From: an uncultured Bacteroidales bacterium
GTDB taxonomy: Bacteria > Bacteroidota > Bacteroidia > Bacteroidales > Bacteroidaceae
Reading direction: 5' to 3'
Length of the DNA: 40,895 nt
NCBI GenBank assembly: GCA_902775975.1
Contig: CACYOC010000028.1
Location: forward strand, 1-40,895
Program-made: the position numbers and the translations under genes
In this document: piece by piece, positions 22,550-31,424 of the stretch
Position numbering within the stretch: position 1 is the first letter of the stretch
Layout: the number at the start of each line of letters is the position of its first letter
The notes under the pieces: generated by a model
What the model was told of the DNA's origin: nothing
The model's database searches: none
What the model saw: only the letters and a program-made list of their open reading frames with translations

Positions 22550-23224
22550 ATGACAATAGACTTTGAAAAGATGGGCGGACTGGTACCCGCCATCATACAA
22601 GACGCCGAGACCCGCAACGTGCTGATGCTGGGCTTCATGAACAAGGAAGCTTACGAGAAGACCGTAGCGACGGGTCACGTGACGTTCTGGAGCCGTACCC
22701 GCCAGACGCTGTGGACCAAAGGCGAGACCTCCGGGCACTTCCTGAATCTGGTGGACATGAAGATAGACTGCGACAACGACACGCTGCTGGTGCGCGTTCA
22801 CCCCGTTGGTCCTACGTGCCATAAGGGTACCGACACCTGCTGGGGCGAAGAGAATACACCACTGAGCGGCGGAACCGCTCAGCACAGTGATGCCTTGCTG
22901 TTTCTCAGCGAGCTGCAGGACTTCATCGACCGCCGGAAGCAGGAGATGCCCGAAGGTTCCTACACCACGAGCCTGTTCACCAAGGGCATCAACAAGATAG
23001 CCCAGAAGGTGGGTGAAGAAGCCCTGGAAACCGTCATCGAGGCTACCAACGGCACCAAGGAACATCTGGTCTATGAAGCCAGCGACCTGTTGTACCACCT
23101 CATCGTCATGCTGACCGAAAAGGGGCTGCGCATCGAGGACGTTGCCGAAGAGCTGCACCGTCGTCACGACCCGGAATGGGACAAGCAGCGCCGTGAGGCC
23201 AAGGCTGCGGGAAAGATGAAGTGA
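22550..23224 (+). CDS. hisI: Bifunctional phosphoribosyl-AMP cyclohydrolase / phosphoribosyl-ATP pyrophosphatase
   Basis: 224 residues (HisIE). The N-terminal cyclohydrolase has FMNKEAYEKTVATGHVTFWSR and the metal ligands in DMKIDCDNDTLLV and GPTCHKGTDTCW. The C-terminal pyrophosphatase is an all-helical MazG-like domain, FTKGINKIAQKVGEEALETV and YEASDLLYHLIVML with the acidic metal ligands. Carries out the second and third steps of histidine synthesis. Last gene of the his cluster; the 59-bp gap after it is a TAAATTGTAAATAGT-type repeat. Confidence 0.95.
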   Translation: MTIDFEKMGGLVPAIIQDAETRNVLMLGFMNKEAYEKTVATGHVTFWSRTRQTLWTKGETSGHFLNLVDMKIDCDNDTLLVRVHPVGPTCHKGTDTCWGEENTPLSGGTAQHSDALLFLSELQDFIDRRKQEMPEGSYTTSLFTKGINKIAQKVGEEALETVIEATNGTKEHLVYEASDLLYHLIVMLTEKGLRIEDVAEELHRRHDPEWDKQRREAKAAGKMK

Positions 23225-23232
23225 ACAGCTGC

Positions 23233-23283
23233 TGCCCCCTTGTAAATTGTAAATTGTAAATAGTCAAATTGTAAATATAAAAT
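23233..23283. repeat. TAAATTGTAAATAGT-type spacer repeats before ftsE
   Basis: TGTAAATTGTAAATTGTAAA and TAGTCAAATTGTAAATA units fill the gap before ftsE. The same family (AAATTGCAAATAGTAAATAGT) occurs before serS at 30037-30073. Confidence 0.65.
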
Positions 23284-24042
23284 ATGCTGATAGACTACAA
23301 AAAGGTAGATATCTACCACAAGGACGGAGCCCCCGTGTTAGGAAATGTCGAGTTCCACGTTGACGAGGGTGAGTTTATTTATATCGTAGGACGTGTGGGC
23401 TCAGGAAAGAGCTCGCTGCTGAAGACCATCTACTTCGAGATGGATGTAGAGAACGCCGAGACAGCCATCGTGCTGAACCACGACCTGATGACACTGAAGA
23501 AGAAGTACGTACCCGCACTGCGTCGCCAGATGGGCATCATCTTCCAGGACTTCCAGCTGCTGGGCGACCGCACCGTCTATGAGAACCTGAAGTTTGTGCT
23601 GAAGGCTACGGGATGGAAGAAGAAGGCCGACATCGACGAACGCATCAAGGATGTGCTGGAAGACGTGGAGATGCAAGACTTTGCCGACCGCTACCCTCAC
23701 GAGTTGTCGGGCGGTGAACAGCAGCGCATAGCCATTGCACGAGCCATTCTGAACCATCCGAAGCTCATCATCGCCGACGAGCCTACGGGCAACCTGGACC
23801 AGGAGACGCAGGCCAGCATCATCCAGCTGCTGCGCCAGGTGACACAGACCGGCACAGCCGTGGTGATGACCACCCACAACATTGCCCTGTTGAACGAATA
23901 TCCGGGTGTGGTCTATCGCTGCATCGACGGTCGGCTGGAAGAGATCACCGACACATACAACACCATGGCACTCTACGAGGACGAAGAAGCCGTAGAGGCT
24001 CCCGTGGTCGATTACAGCGTTCGCGAAGAACTGCCCATTTGA
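23284..24042 (+). CDS. ftsE: Cell division ABC transporter ATP-binding protein FtsE
   Basis: 252 residues. ATPase partner of FtsX; regulates septal peptidoglycan hydrolases. Walker [11 protein letters not shown]-loop [11 protein letters not shown], signature [16 protein letters not shown], Walker [14 protein letters not shown]-loop [10 protein letters not shown]. The C-terminal tail of about 40 residues beyond the ABC core is acidic (EDEEAVEAP). ftsX is not next to it; a lysine-pathway gene follows after 39 bp. Confidence 0.9.
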   Translation: MLIDYKKVDIYHKDGAPVLGNVEFHVDEGEFIYIVGRVGSGKSSLLKTIYFEMDVENAETAIVLNHDLMTLKKKYVPALRRQMGIIFQDFQLLGDRTVYENLKFVLKATGWKKKADIDERIKDVLEDVEMQDFADRYPHELSGGEQQRIAIARAILNHPKLIIADEPTGNLDQETQASIIQLLRQVTQTGTAVVMTTHNIALLNEYPGVVYRCIDGRLEEITDTYNTMALYEDEEAVEAPVVDYSVREELPI

Positions 24043-24081
24043 ACTGAGAAATAACGAAGAAACAACAAAAACAAGCATAAG

Positions 24082-25404
24082 ATGAAAGTAATGAAGTTTG
24101 GCGGTACATCGGTAGGTACTCCGAGCCGCATGAAGGAAGTAACAGCGTTAGTAACCAAGTCAGGAGAACCCGTTTTCGTGGTGTTGTCAGCCATGTCAGG
24201 AACCACCAATTCTTTGGTAGAGATTTCCGACTATCTGTACAAGAAGAACCCCGACGGTGCCAACGAGATTATCAACCAGTTGGAGCGTAAGTACATGCAG
24301 CATATTGAAGAACTGTATGACACCGAGGCCATGAAGGAGCAGACACGCGAATTCCTGCAGAGCGAGATGAACTACCTGCGGTCGTTCACCAAGGAGCTCT
24401 TCACGTCGTTCGAGGAGAAGAGCATCGTGGCACAGGGCGAGATGATATCCACCAACATGGTGGTGAACTACATGAAGGAACAGGGCATCAAGGCCGTATT
24501 GCTCAATGCGCTGGACTTCATGCGCACCGATAAGAACTCGGAGCCCGACCCCTTGTACATCAAGGAGAAGCTGGCAGCCATCATGGAGCAGAACGAGGGC
24601 CAGCAGGTGTATGTCACCCAGGGCTTCATCTGTCGCAACGCATACGGCGAGATTGACAACCTGCAGCGTGGTGGCAGCGACTATACTGCCTCACTGATAG
24701 GTGCCGCCATAAACGCCGAAGAGATTCAGATATGGACCGACATCGACGGCATGCACAACAACGATCCCCGTGTCGTTGACAAGACTCAGCCCGTCCATCA
24801 GCTGCACTTCGAAGAGGCTGCCGAGTTGGCCTACTTCGGTGCTAAGATTCTGCACCCCACCTGCGTGCAGCCCGCTAAGTACGCCGGCATTCCCGTGCGT
24901 CTGCTCAACACCATGCAGCCCGATGCCGAGGGTACCACCATCAGCAACAAGACGGAGTACGGCAAGATCAAGGCCGTAGCCGCCAAGGACAACATCATCG
25001 CCGTGAAAATCAAGTCGTCGCGCATGTTGCTGGCTACCGGTTTCCTGCGCAAGGTCTTCGAAATCTTCGAGTCCTACCAGACACCTATCGACATGGTATG
25101 CACCTCAGAGGTCGGCGTCAGCATGTCCATCGACAACTCCACCCATCTGGGAGAGATTGTTGACGAGCTGAAGAAGTACGGTACCGTGACCGTTGACACC
25201 GGCATGTGTGTGGTCTGTGTGGTGGGTGACCTCGACTGGTCGAACATCGGCTTCGAGACACAGGTGATGGACGCCATGAAGAACATTCCTATCCGTATGA
25301 TCAGCTATGGTGGTTCCAACTACAACATCTCGTTCCTCATCCGCGAGGAGGATAAGAAGCGTGCCCTGCAGTCACTGAGCGACAACCTGTTCAACAACAA
25401 ATAG
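24082..25404 (+). CDS. lysC: Aspartate kinase (monofunctional)
   Basis: 440 residues. Phosphorylates aspartate, first step to lysine, threonine and methionine. KFGGTSVGTPSRMKEV at the start, RGGSDYTASLIGAAI and WTDIDGMHNNDPRVV in the kinase domain, and two C-terminal ACT domains (MVCTSEVGVSMSID and CVVCVVGDLDWSN), the probable site of amino-acid feedback. Only 3 nt separate its stop from lysA, so both are translated together. Confidence 0.95.
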   Translation: MKVMKFGGTSVGTPSRMKEVTALVTKSGEPVFVVLSAMSGTTNSLVEISDYLYKKNPDGANEIINQLERKYMQHIEELYDTEAMKEQTREFLQSEMNYLRSFTKELFTSFEEKSIVAQGEMISTNMVVNYMKEQGIKAVLLNALDFMRTDKNSEPDPLYIKEKLAAIMEQNEGQQVYVTQGFICRNAYGEIDNLQRGGSDYTASLIGAAINAEEIQIWTDIDGMHNNDPRVVDKTQPVHQLHFEEAAELAYFGAKILHPTCVQPAKYAGIPVRLLNTMQPDAEGTTISNKTEYGKIKAVAAKDNIIAVKIKSSRMLLATGFLRKVFEIFESYQTPIDMVCTSEVGVSMSIDNSTHLGEIVDELKKYGTVTVDTGMCVVCVVGDLDWSNIGFETQVMDAMKNIPIRMISYGGSNYNISFLIREEDKKRALQSLSDNLFNNK

Positions 25405-25407
25405 AAG

Positions 25408-26565
25408 ATGAAAGGTACCTTCCCGATAGAGAAATTCGAACGGCTCAAGACGCCGTTCTACTACTACGATGCCGAGTTGCTGAGAGAGACGCTCAACACC
25501 ATTCGTCAGGAGGCACAGCGCCATGAGGGCTTCTGTGTACACTATGCCGTCAAGGCCAATGCCAACCCGAAGGTGCTGCGCATGATTCGCGAGGCTGGTC
25601 TGGGTGCCGACTGTGTCAGCGGCGGCGAGATAGAAGCCGCACTGCGTGCCGGTTTCCCTGCATCGAAAATCGTCTATGCAGGCGTAGGCAAGAGCGATTG
25701 GGAAATCAACCTCGGACTGGACAACGACATCTTCTGCTTCAATGTGGAGAGCATCCCCGAGCTGGAGGTCATCAACGAACTGGCAACTGCCAAGGGAAAG
25801 ACCGCCAGGGTAGCGTTCCGACTGAATCCCAACGTGGGAGCACACACCCACGCCAATATCACTACAGGACTGTCGGAAAACAAGTTCGGCATCCCCATGA
25901 GTGACATGATGAAGGTCATCGAGGAAGCATCGCACATGGAACACGTGAAGGTCATCGGCCTGCACTTCCACATCGGTTCACAGATACTCGACATGGGCGA
26001 CTTCGAAGCCCTCTGCAACCGTGTGAACGAATTGCAGACACAGCTGGAAAGTCACCGCATCCGTCTGGAGCACATCAACGTGGGTGGCGGACTGGGCATC
26101 GACTACCAGCACCCGAACCGTGTGCCCCTACCCGACTTCCGTGCCTACTTCGACACCTATGCCAAGAAGCTGAAGCTGCACGACGGACAGACGCTACACT
26201 TCGAACTGGGACGTGCCGTCGTGGCACAATGCGGCTCACTGATTACGCGTACCTTATATATTAAAGAAGGAGCCGTCAAGAAGTTCTGCATTGTCGATGC
26301 CGGTTTCACTGACCTGATACGTCCGGCACTCTATCAGGCCTATCACAAGATAGAAAACATCAGCAGCGAACAACCCGTGGAGTCCTACGACGTCGTAGGT
26401 CCCATCTGTGAATCGACTGATGTCTTTGCCAAGCATATAGACCTCAATGCCGCCCACCGTGGCGACCTGCTCGCCATCCGTTCGGCAGGAGCTTACGGCG
26501 AAATCATGGCGTCGGGCTACAACTGCCGACAGTTGCCCGTAGGCTATATGAGCGACGAAATATAA
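25408..26565 (+). CDS. lysA: Diaminopimelate decarboxylase
   Basis: 385 residues, PLP-dependent, last step of lysine synthesis. PLP-lysine in HYAVKANANPKVLRMI, the Gly-rich ADCVSGGEIEAALRAGF, HFHIGSQI, the phosphate loop NVGGGLGIDY, FELGRAVVAQCG, the cysteine motif GPICESTDVFAK, and GAYGEIMASGYN. Slightly shorter than typical (about 415). Pairs with the adjacent lysC. Confidence 0.96.
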   Translation: MKGTFPIEKFERLKTPFYYYDAELLRETLNTIRQEAQRHEGFCVHYAVKANANPKVLRMIREAGLGADCVSGGEIEAALRAGFPASKIVYAGVGKSDWEINLGLDNDIFCFNVESIPELEVINELATAKGKTARVAFRLNPNVGAHTHANITTGLSENKFGIPMSDMMKVIEEASHMEHVKVIGLHFHIGSQILDMGDFEALCNRVNELQTQLESHRIRLEHINVGGGLGIDYQHPNRVPLPDFRAYFDTYAKKLKLHDGQTLHFELGRAVVAQCGSLITRTLYIKEGAVKKFCIVDAGFTDLIRPALYQAYHKIENISSEQPVESYDVVGPICESTDVFAKHIDLNAAHRGDLLAIRSAGAYGEIMASGYNCRQLPVGYMSDEI

Positions 26566-26582
26566 AGAAGGAGCACGTCCTG

Positions 26583-27608
26583 ATGAGAGTCCTGCAATAC
26601 CATACTGAAGACACGAAAGAACAACAGCTGGAAACGCTACAGAAGTTGCGTGAAAGCCACTACGACCTGCTGCACATCCACGGATGCTGGCAACAGCAGG
26701 CATGGACTGCTGCGCGGCAGGCACTGAAGACAGGAACGCGTCTGATATTCTCACCCCAAGGACAATTGGAGCCGTGGATCATCAACGAGAACTACTGGAA
26801 GGAGAAGTTGCCTAAAAAGCTGCTCTACCAGCGATGGATTGTCAGCAAGGCCTATGCCGTCGTCGTTCAAGGCAAGATGGAAGAAGAGTGTCTGATGCGC
26901 TTGGGATGGAACCCGCGACTGGTAGTCATCCGCAATCCGCAGATTACCAGCTCCATCACACCGCAGGAAGCCAACCGCCAGCATGTCGTGCTCTACCGCA
27001 AGGTGATGGACTCCAACACGCTGGAACTGATGACCGATCAGACACGCCACATGCTGAAACAGTTCATCAAGGCAGGCATCACCGGTGACGACCGCTGGAT
27101 AGACGGAGACCTGATTACCCTTGGTTCGGAAGAGTGGCGACAAATACTGTGCTATGCCCATCAAGAACACCTGACGGACATCGTCAGACACGGCATCAGC
27201 GTGCTGCACTTCGATTCTCCCGACCTCGATGTGGAAAACATTCCCTTCTTCCTGCCAGAAGACTATGAGGACGTCCCCTCTATCGAAGGAGCTATCGGCA
27301 GCAGTTTCGTCTCGGAGAACGAGCGACTGATGACGACCTTCCGCCAGCTGAAGAAACTCTTCATGCACCAGCGGCTGACGATAGCCCATCTGGTGGAACT
27401 GGACAAGGAACTGCGGTTCCATGACTTTCAGGAGGAACGCCTCTACGAAGACCTAGAGATACGCGGTCTGCAGAAGCTGGCTGCACGACTCATGCAGCTG
27501 ATGGCGGAGAAGACGGGACTGACGGAGGGCTTCATGCCCGTCACTCCCCTCGACGACCGCATCACCAAAAGAATGAGAAGACAAATAGAAAACCGATTAA
27601 AGATATAA
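26583..27608 (+). CDS. Degenerate glycosyltransferase-like protein, Bacteroidales-specific
   Basis: 341 residues. The first 130 residues resemble the acceptor half of a GT4-type glycosyltransferase (DLLHIHGCWQQQ, FSPQGQLEPWIINENYWKEK, AVVVQGKMEEE), but the nucleotide-sugar half with its E-x7-E motif is missing. It is replaced by a helical region of about 200 residues without known motifs (WRQILCYAHQEHL, FRQLKKLFMHQRLTIAHLVELDKE). It may be a regulatory or structural remnant. Start ATG at 26583, 17 nt after lysA; fbp follows 4 nt after its stop, so it is translated in one run with these genes. Confidence 0.65.
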   Translation: MRVLQYHTEDTKEQQLETLQKLRESHYDLLHIHGCWQQQAWTAARQALKTGTRLIFSPQGQLEPWIINENYWKEKLPKKLLYQRWIVSKAYAVVVQGKMEEECLMRLGWNPRLVVIRNPQITSSITPQEANRQHVVLYRKVMDSNTLELMTDQTRHMLKQFIKAGITGDDRWIDGDLITLGSEEWRQILCYAHQEHLTDIVRHGISVLHFDSPDLDVENIPFFLPEDYEDVPSIEGAIGSSFVSENERLMTTFRQLKKLFMHQRLTIAHLVELDKELRFHDFQEERLYEDLEIRGLQKLAARLMQLMAEKTGLTEGFMPVTPLDDRITKRMRRQIENRLKI

Positions 27609-27612
27609 GACT

Positions 27613-29613
27613 ATGAATGGTACAACACAACTGACACGCGATATCGAGTACTTGCAGCTGATGTGCAGCTCGTTTCCCAGCATTGCTGCGGCATCGACTG
27701 AAATCATCAACCTGGAAGCCATCCTGAACCTTCCCAAGGGTACGGAACACTTCCTGGCAGACCTGCATGGTGCCGATGCTGCCTTCAAGCACGTGCTGAA
27801 GAACGCCTCCGGAAACATTCGCCGAAAGGTGACTGACATTTTCCAGGGACGCATCCGCGAGTCAAAGATACGAGAACTCTGCACACTCATCTACTACCCC
27901 GAACAGAAGATAGAACTCATCAAAGCCTCCGAGGGGGAGCTGGACGAATGGTATCAGATCACCATCATGCGACTGGTGGCTGTCTGTCGTGACGTTTCCT
28001 CAAAATACACCCGCTCCAAGGTGCGCAAGTCGCTGCCGGAGGAGTTTGCCTATATCATCGAGGAACTGCTCCACGAACGTACCGACGACAACGACAAGGC
28101 TGACTACGTCAGCGGTATTGTCAACAGCATCATCTCGACAGGACGTGCCGACGACTTCATCATCGCCATCTGTCACGTCATCCAGCGACTGGCCATCGAC
28201 CGCCTGCACATCCTGGGCGACATCTACGACCGTGGCTCAGGGGCACACATCATTCTCGACGACCTGCGTAAGTATCACTCGTGGGATATTCAGTGGGGCA
28301 ACCACGACATGCTGTGGATGGGAGCCTGTGCGGGCAACAACGCCTGCATCTGCAACGTGCTACGCCTGTCCCTGCGCTATGCCAACCTGGCAACACTGGA
28401 GGACGGCTACGGCATCAACCTGGTACCACTGGCCACCTTTGCCATGGAGACCTACAAGGACGACCCCTGTACGGAGTTTATTCCCAAGGTGCTGACAGGC
28501 AACGAGATTGACGAAAAGACCAAACGGCTGATAGCACAGATGCACAAGGCCATCAGCATCATACAATTCAAGAAGGAGGCTCAGATTTTCAAGCGCCGTC
28601 CGGAATGGCAGATGGAAGACCGCTGCCTGCTGGACTATATCGACTACGACCGTGGCGTCCTGAAGATGGACGGCAAGGAATATGCAATGAAGTCGTGCCT
28701 ATTTCCTACCATCGACCCCAAGGATCCCTGCAAGCTGACGGAAGAAGAGAACGTGCTGATGGAAAAGCTGCACCACTCCTTCCGAGTTTGCGAGAAACTG
28801 AAGAAGCATTGCAAGATGCTGCTGTCGCATGGTTGCATGTACGCCATCTACAACCAGAACCTGCTCTATCATGCCTCTATTCCCCTCAATGCCGACGGCT
28901 CGCTGAAAGAGGTGGAACTCTTCGGTGGTGAGAAGTATAAGGGTAAGGAACTGATGCACAACATCGGCATGATGGTACGTGCCGCCTTCGAGAGCGATAC
29001 CGAGAAGGAACTGCGCAGCTTTGCCCGCGACTACTTCCTATACCTGTGGTGCGGCAAGAACTCGCCACTGTTCGATAAGTCCAAGATGGCAACCTTTGAG
29101 CGTTACTTCCTGACAGATACGGAGACCTATAAGGAGGAGAAAGGATACTACTTCCTGCTGCGCGACTCTGAGGAGGTCTGCGACCGCATTCTGGATGCCT
29201 TTGGCGTCAAGGGAAAGAACCGCCATATCATCAATGGTCATGTGCCTGTTCATGCCTCGAAAGGCGAGAACCCCATCAAGGCCAACGGAAAACTGATGGT
29301 GATTGACGGCGGATTCTCGGAAGCCTACCACTCGACAACAGGCATTGCCGGCTATACGCTGGTATATCACAGCCGCGGCTTCGAACTGGTTCAGCACGAG
29401 CCTTTCCTAAATGCCGAGGACGCTATACTCAGAGGGACAGACATTAAATCGACCACGCAGCTGGTGGAGATGACCTCTCACCGCATGAGGGTGAGCGATA
29501 CGGACAAGGGTGAAGAACTGCGAATGCAGATTAACGACTTGCGACAGTTGTTGTACTGCTATCGCCATGGCATCCTGATGGAAATGGCCGACTACAAACT
29601 GCTCCATGCATAA
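27613..29613 (+). CDS. fbp: Fructose-1,6-bisphosphatase, class III
   Basis: 666 residues, the usual length of the Firmicute/Bacteroidete class III enzyme. Removes the 1-phosphate in gluconeogenesis. A calcineurin-type metallophosphatase core is seen: FLADLHGADAAF, RLHILGDIYDRGSGAHI, WGNHDMLWMG, NGHVPVHASKGENPIKANGK and VIDGGFSEAYHSTTGIAGYT. Start at 27613, 4 nt after the previous stop. The end overlaps the next gene by 8 nt. Confidence 0.95.
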   Translation: MNGTTQLTRDIEYLQLMCSSFPSIAAASTEIINLEAILNLPKGTEHFLADLHGADAAFKHVLKNASGNIRRKVTDIFQGRIRESKIRELCTLIYYPEQKIELIKASEGELDEWYQITIMRLVAVCRDVSSKYTRSKVRKSLPEEFAYIIEELLHERTDDNDKADYVSGIVNSIISTGRADDFIIAICHVIQRLAIDRLHILGDIYDRGSGAHIILDDLRKYHSWDIQWGNHDMLWMGACAGNNACICNVLRLSLRYANLATLEDGYGINLVPLATFAMETYKDDPCTEFIPKVLTGNEIDEKTKRLIAQMHKAISIIQFKKEAQIFKRRPEWQMEDRCLLDYIDYDRGVLKMDGKEYAMKSCLFPTIDPKDPCKLTEEENVLMEKLHHSFRVCEKLKKHCKMLLSHGCMYAIYNQNLLYHASIPLNADGSLKEVELFGGEKYKGKELMHNIGMMVRAAFESDTEKELRSFARDYFLYLWCGKNSPLFDKSKMATFERYFLTDTETYKEEKGYYFLLRDSEEVCDRILDAFGVKGKNRHIINGHVPVHASKGENPIKANGKLMVIDGGFSEAYHSTTGIAGYTLVYHSRGFELVQHEPFLNAEDAILRGTDIKSTTQLVEMTSHRMRVSDTDKGEELRMQINDLRQLLYCYRHGILMEMADYKLLHA

Positions 29614-29974
29614 GGTACTGATAGCCATAGGGTCTAACGAACGTCAGAGTGTTCACGTGCAGTGGGCATCAGAACGTCTGTCACAGTTGCTGGACAACAT
29701 CAGGCTTAGCAGCCGCCTGTGGACTACAGACGTCAAAGGCAGCGGACGGTGGTATATGAACCGGTTGGCAGCAGGAAACACGCTGCTGACGGTACCGGAA
29801 CTGGAACAACAGCTGAAGCAATTGGAACGGGCGACAGGTCGCGATCAGGAGCGTGTCACGCTGGACCTGGACCTCATGCAATACGATAACGACCGCTACC
29901 ATCTGAACGACTGGCCACGACCGTATATACAACGGCTATTGCCTGACATGAGAGACGAAATGACGGCATTGTGA
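29606..29974 (+). CDS. Short HPPK (FolK)-like protein
   Basis: 122 residues; a normal HPPK is about 160. HPPK transfers pyrophosphate to hydroxymethyl-dihydropterin in folate synthesis. The N-terminus LIAIGSNERQSVHVQWASERL fits the family, as does LERATGRDQERVTLDLDLMQYDND with the two metal-binding Asp (DLDLMQY). The usual block with the pterin-binding Phe/Asn is reduced to WYMNRLAAGN, and the end is short. Either a divergent FolK or a paralog. It overlaps fbp by 8 nt. Confidence 0.65.
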   Translation: MHKVLIAIGSNERQSVHVQWASERLSQLLDNIRLSSRLWTTDVKGSGRWYMNRLAAGNTLLTVPELEQQLKQLERATGRDQERVTLDLDLMQYDNDRYHLNDWPRPYIQRLLPDMRDEMTAL

Positions 29975-29992
29975 CAATAATTGTACCATAAA

Positions 29993-30024
29993 TTTGGCTC
30001 TTTGCCAAGGTTTTTGTACCTTTG
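29993..30024 (+). promoter_or_regulatory. Promoter of serS
   Basis: TTTG (29993-29996), 20-nt spacer, TACCTTTG (30017-30024). The leader to the serS ATG is about 50 nt and contains the AAATAGTAAATAGT repeat. Confidence 0.75.
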
Positions 30025-30078
30025 CAGGTTGTAAAAGATAAATTGCAAATAGTAAATAGTTAAATAGTAAATAAAAAG

Positions 30079-31398
30079 ATGCTTACACTTAAACTCATTA
30101 CAGAGGAAACAGAGCGCGTCATTCGCGGACTGGAGAAAAAACATTTCAAGGGCGCCAAAGAGGCTATCGATGAGGTGCTGTCAGTTGACAAACGTCGTCG
30201 CGAGGCTCAGCAGCAGTTGGACAAGAACCTGGCTGAGGCCAAGAAACTGGCTGCCCAGATTGGTGGACTGATGAAGGAAGGCAAGAAGGACGAGGCTGAA
30301 GCCATCAAGGCTCAGGTGTCTGCCATGAAAGAGACTAACAAACAGCTGGAGCAGACTATGAACGAGTCGCAGGACGAGATGACACGTCTGCTCTGTCAGA
30401 TCCCGAATATTCCGTACGACGAGGTTCCGGAAGGTGCTGCCGCAGAAGACAACCATGTGGTGAAGTCGAACCTGAAGGAATGCGACGGCCACGACACCGT
30501 CGGCAACTGGGACGTCAATCCCAAGCTGGGCATTGCCAATCCCCTGCCCCACTGGGAGCTGGCCAAGAAGTACAACCTCATCGACTTCGACCTGGGCGTA
30601 AAGATTACAGGTGCCGGTTTCCCCGTCTATACAGGTAAGGGCGCTCAACTGCAGCGTGCCCTCATCAACTTCTTCCTGGACGAGGCTCGCAAGAGCGGAT
30701 ATACGGAAATCATGCCTCCTACGGTGGTGAACGCTGCCTCTGGCTACGGCACGGGACAGCTGCCTGACAAAGAGGGACAGATGTACCATTGCGAAGTCGA
30801 TGACTTCTATCTCATCCCTACCGCCGAGGTACCTGTGACGAACATCTACCGCGACGTCATCCTGGACGAGAGCCAGCTGCCCGTCAAGAACTGTGCCTAT
30901 ACGCAGTGCTTCCGTCGTGAGGCTGGCAGCTACGGTAAGGACGTGCGTGGTTTGAACCGTCTGCATGAGTTCTCGAAGATTGAGATTGTACGCATCGACA
31001 AGCCCGAGCACTCGAAGGAAAGCCACAAGGAAATGCTGGCACACGTAGAGGGCTTGCTGAAGAAGTTGGAACTGCCCTACCGCATTCTGTTGCTCTGCGG
31101 CGGTGACCAGTCGTTCACCTCTTCCATCTGCTACGACTTCGAGGTGTATTCGGAGGCTCAAGGTCGCTGGCTCGAAGTGTCGTCAGTATCCAATTTCGAC
31201 ACCTATCAGGCTAACCGTCTGAAGTGCCGCTATCGCCGTGCCGACAACAAGAAGACGGAGCTGTGTCACACACTGAACGGCTCTGCACTCGCTCTGCCGC
31301 GCATCGTGGCAGCCATCCTGGAGAACAACCAGACGGAACAAGGCATCCGCATTCCGCGTGCCTTGGTGCCCTACACTGGCTTCGAGATGATTGACTAA
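30079..31398 (+). CDS. serS: Seryl-tRNA synthetase
   Basis: 439 residues. Class II synthetase. The N-terminal part is the long antiparallel coiled coil that grips the tRNA (about residues 30-105, rich in Lys, Glu and Gln). Catalytic motifs: motif 2 FRREAGSYGKDVRGLNRLHEF and motif 3 LNGSALALPRIVAAILENNQ; the serine-binding TAEVPVTN is also clear. Start at 30079, after the promoter at 29993-30024. Confidence 0.97.
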   Translation: MLTLKLITEETERVIRGLEKKHFKGAKEAIDEVLSVDKRRREAQQQLDKNLAEAKKLAAQIGGLMKEGKKDEAEAIKAQVSAMKETNKQLEQTMNESQDEMTRLLCQIPNIPYDEVPEGAAAEDNHVVKSNLKECDGHDTVGNWDVNPKLGIANPLPHWELAKKYNLIDFDLGVKITGAGFPVYTGKGAQLQRALINFFLDEARKSGYTEIMPPTVVNAASGYGTGQLPDKEGQMYHCEVDDFYLIPTAEVPVTNIYRDVILDESQLPVKNCAYTQCFRREAGSYGKDVRGLNRLHEFSKIEIVRIDKPEHSKESHKEMLAHVEGLLKKLELPYRILLLCGGDQSFTSSICYDFEVYSEAQGRWLEVSSVSNFDTYQANRLKCRYRRADNKKTELCHTLNGSALALPRIVAAILENNQTEQGIRIPRALVPYTGFEMID

Positions 31399-31424
31399 TA
31401 GATGATTCACTAAACTAAACGGAT

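Noticed and set aside
26583-27608. Call as an active glycosyltransferase
   Set aside because: The C-terminal nucleotide-sugar half and its Glu motif are missing.
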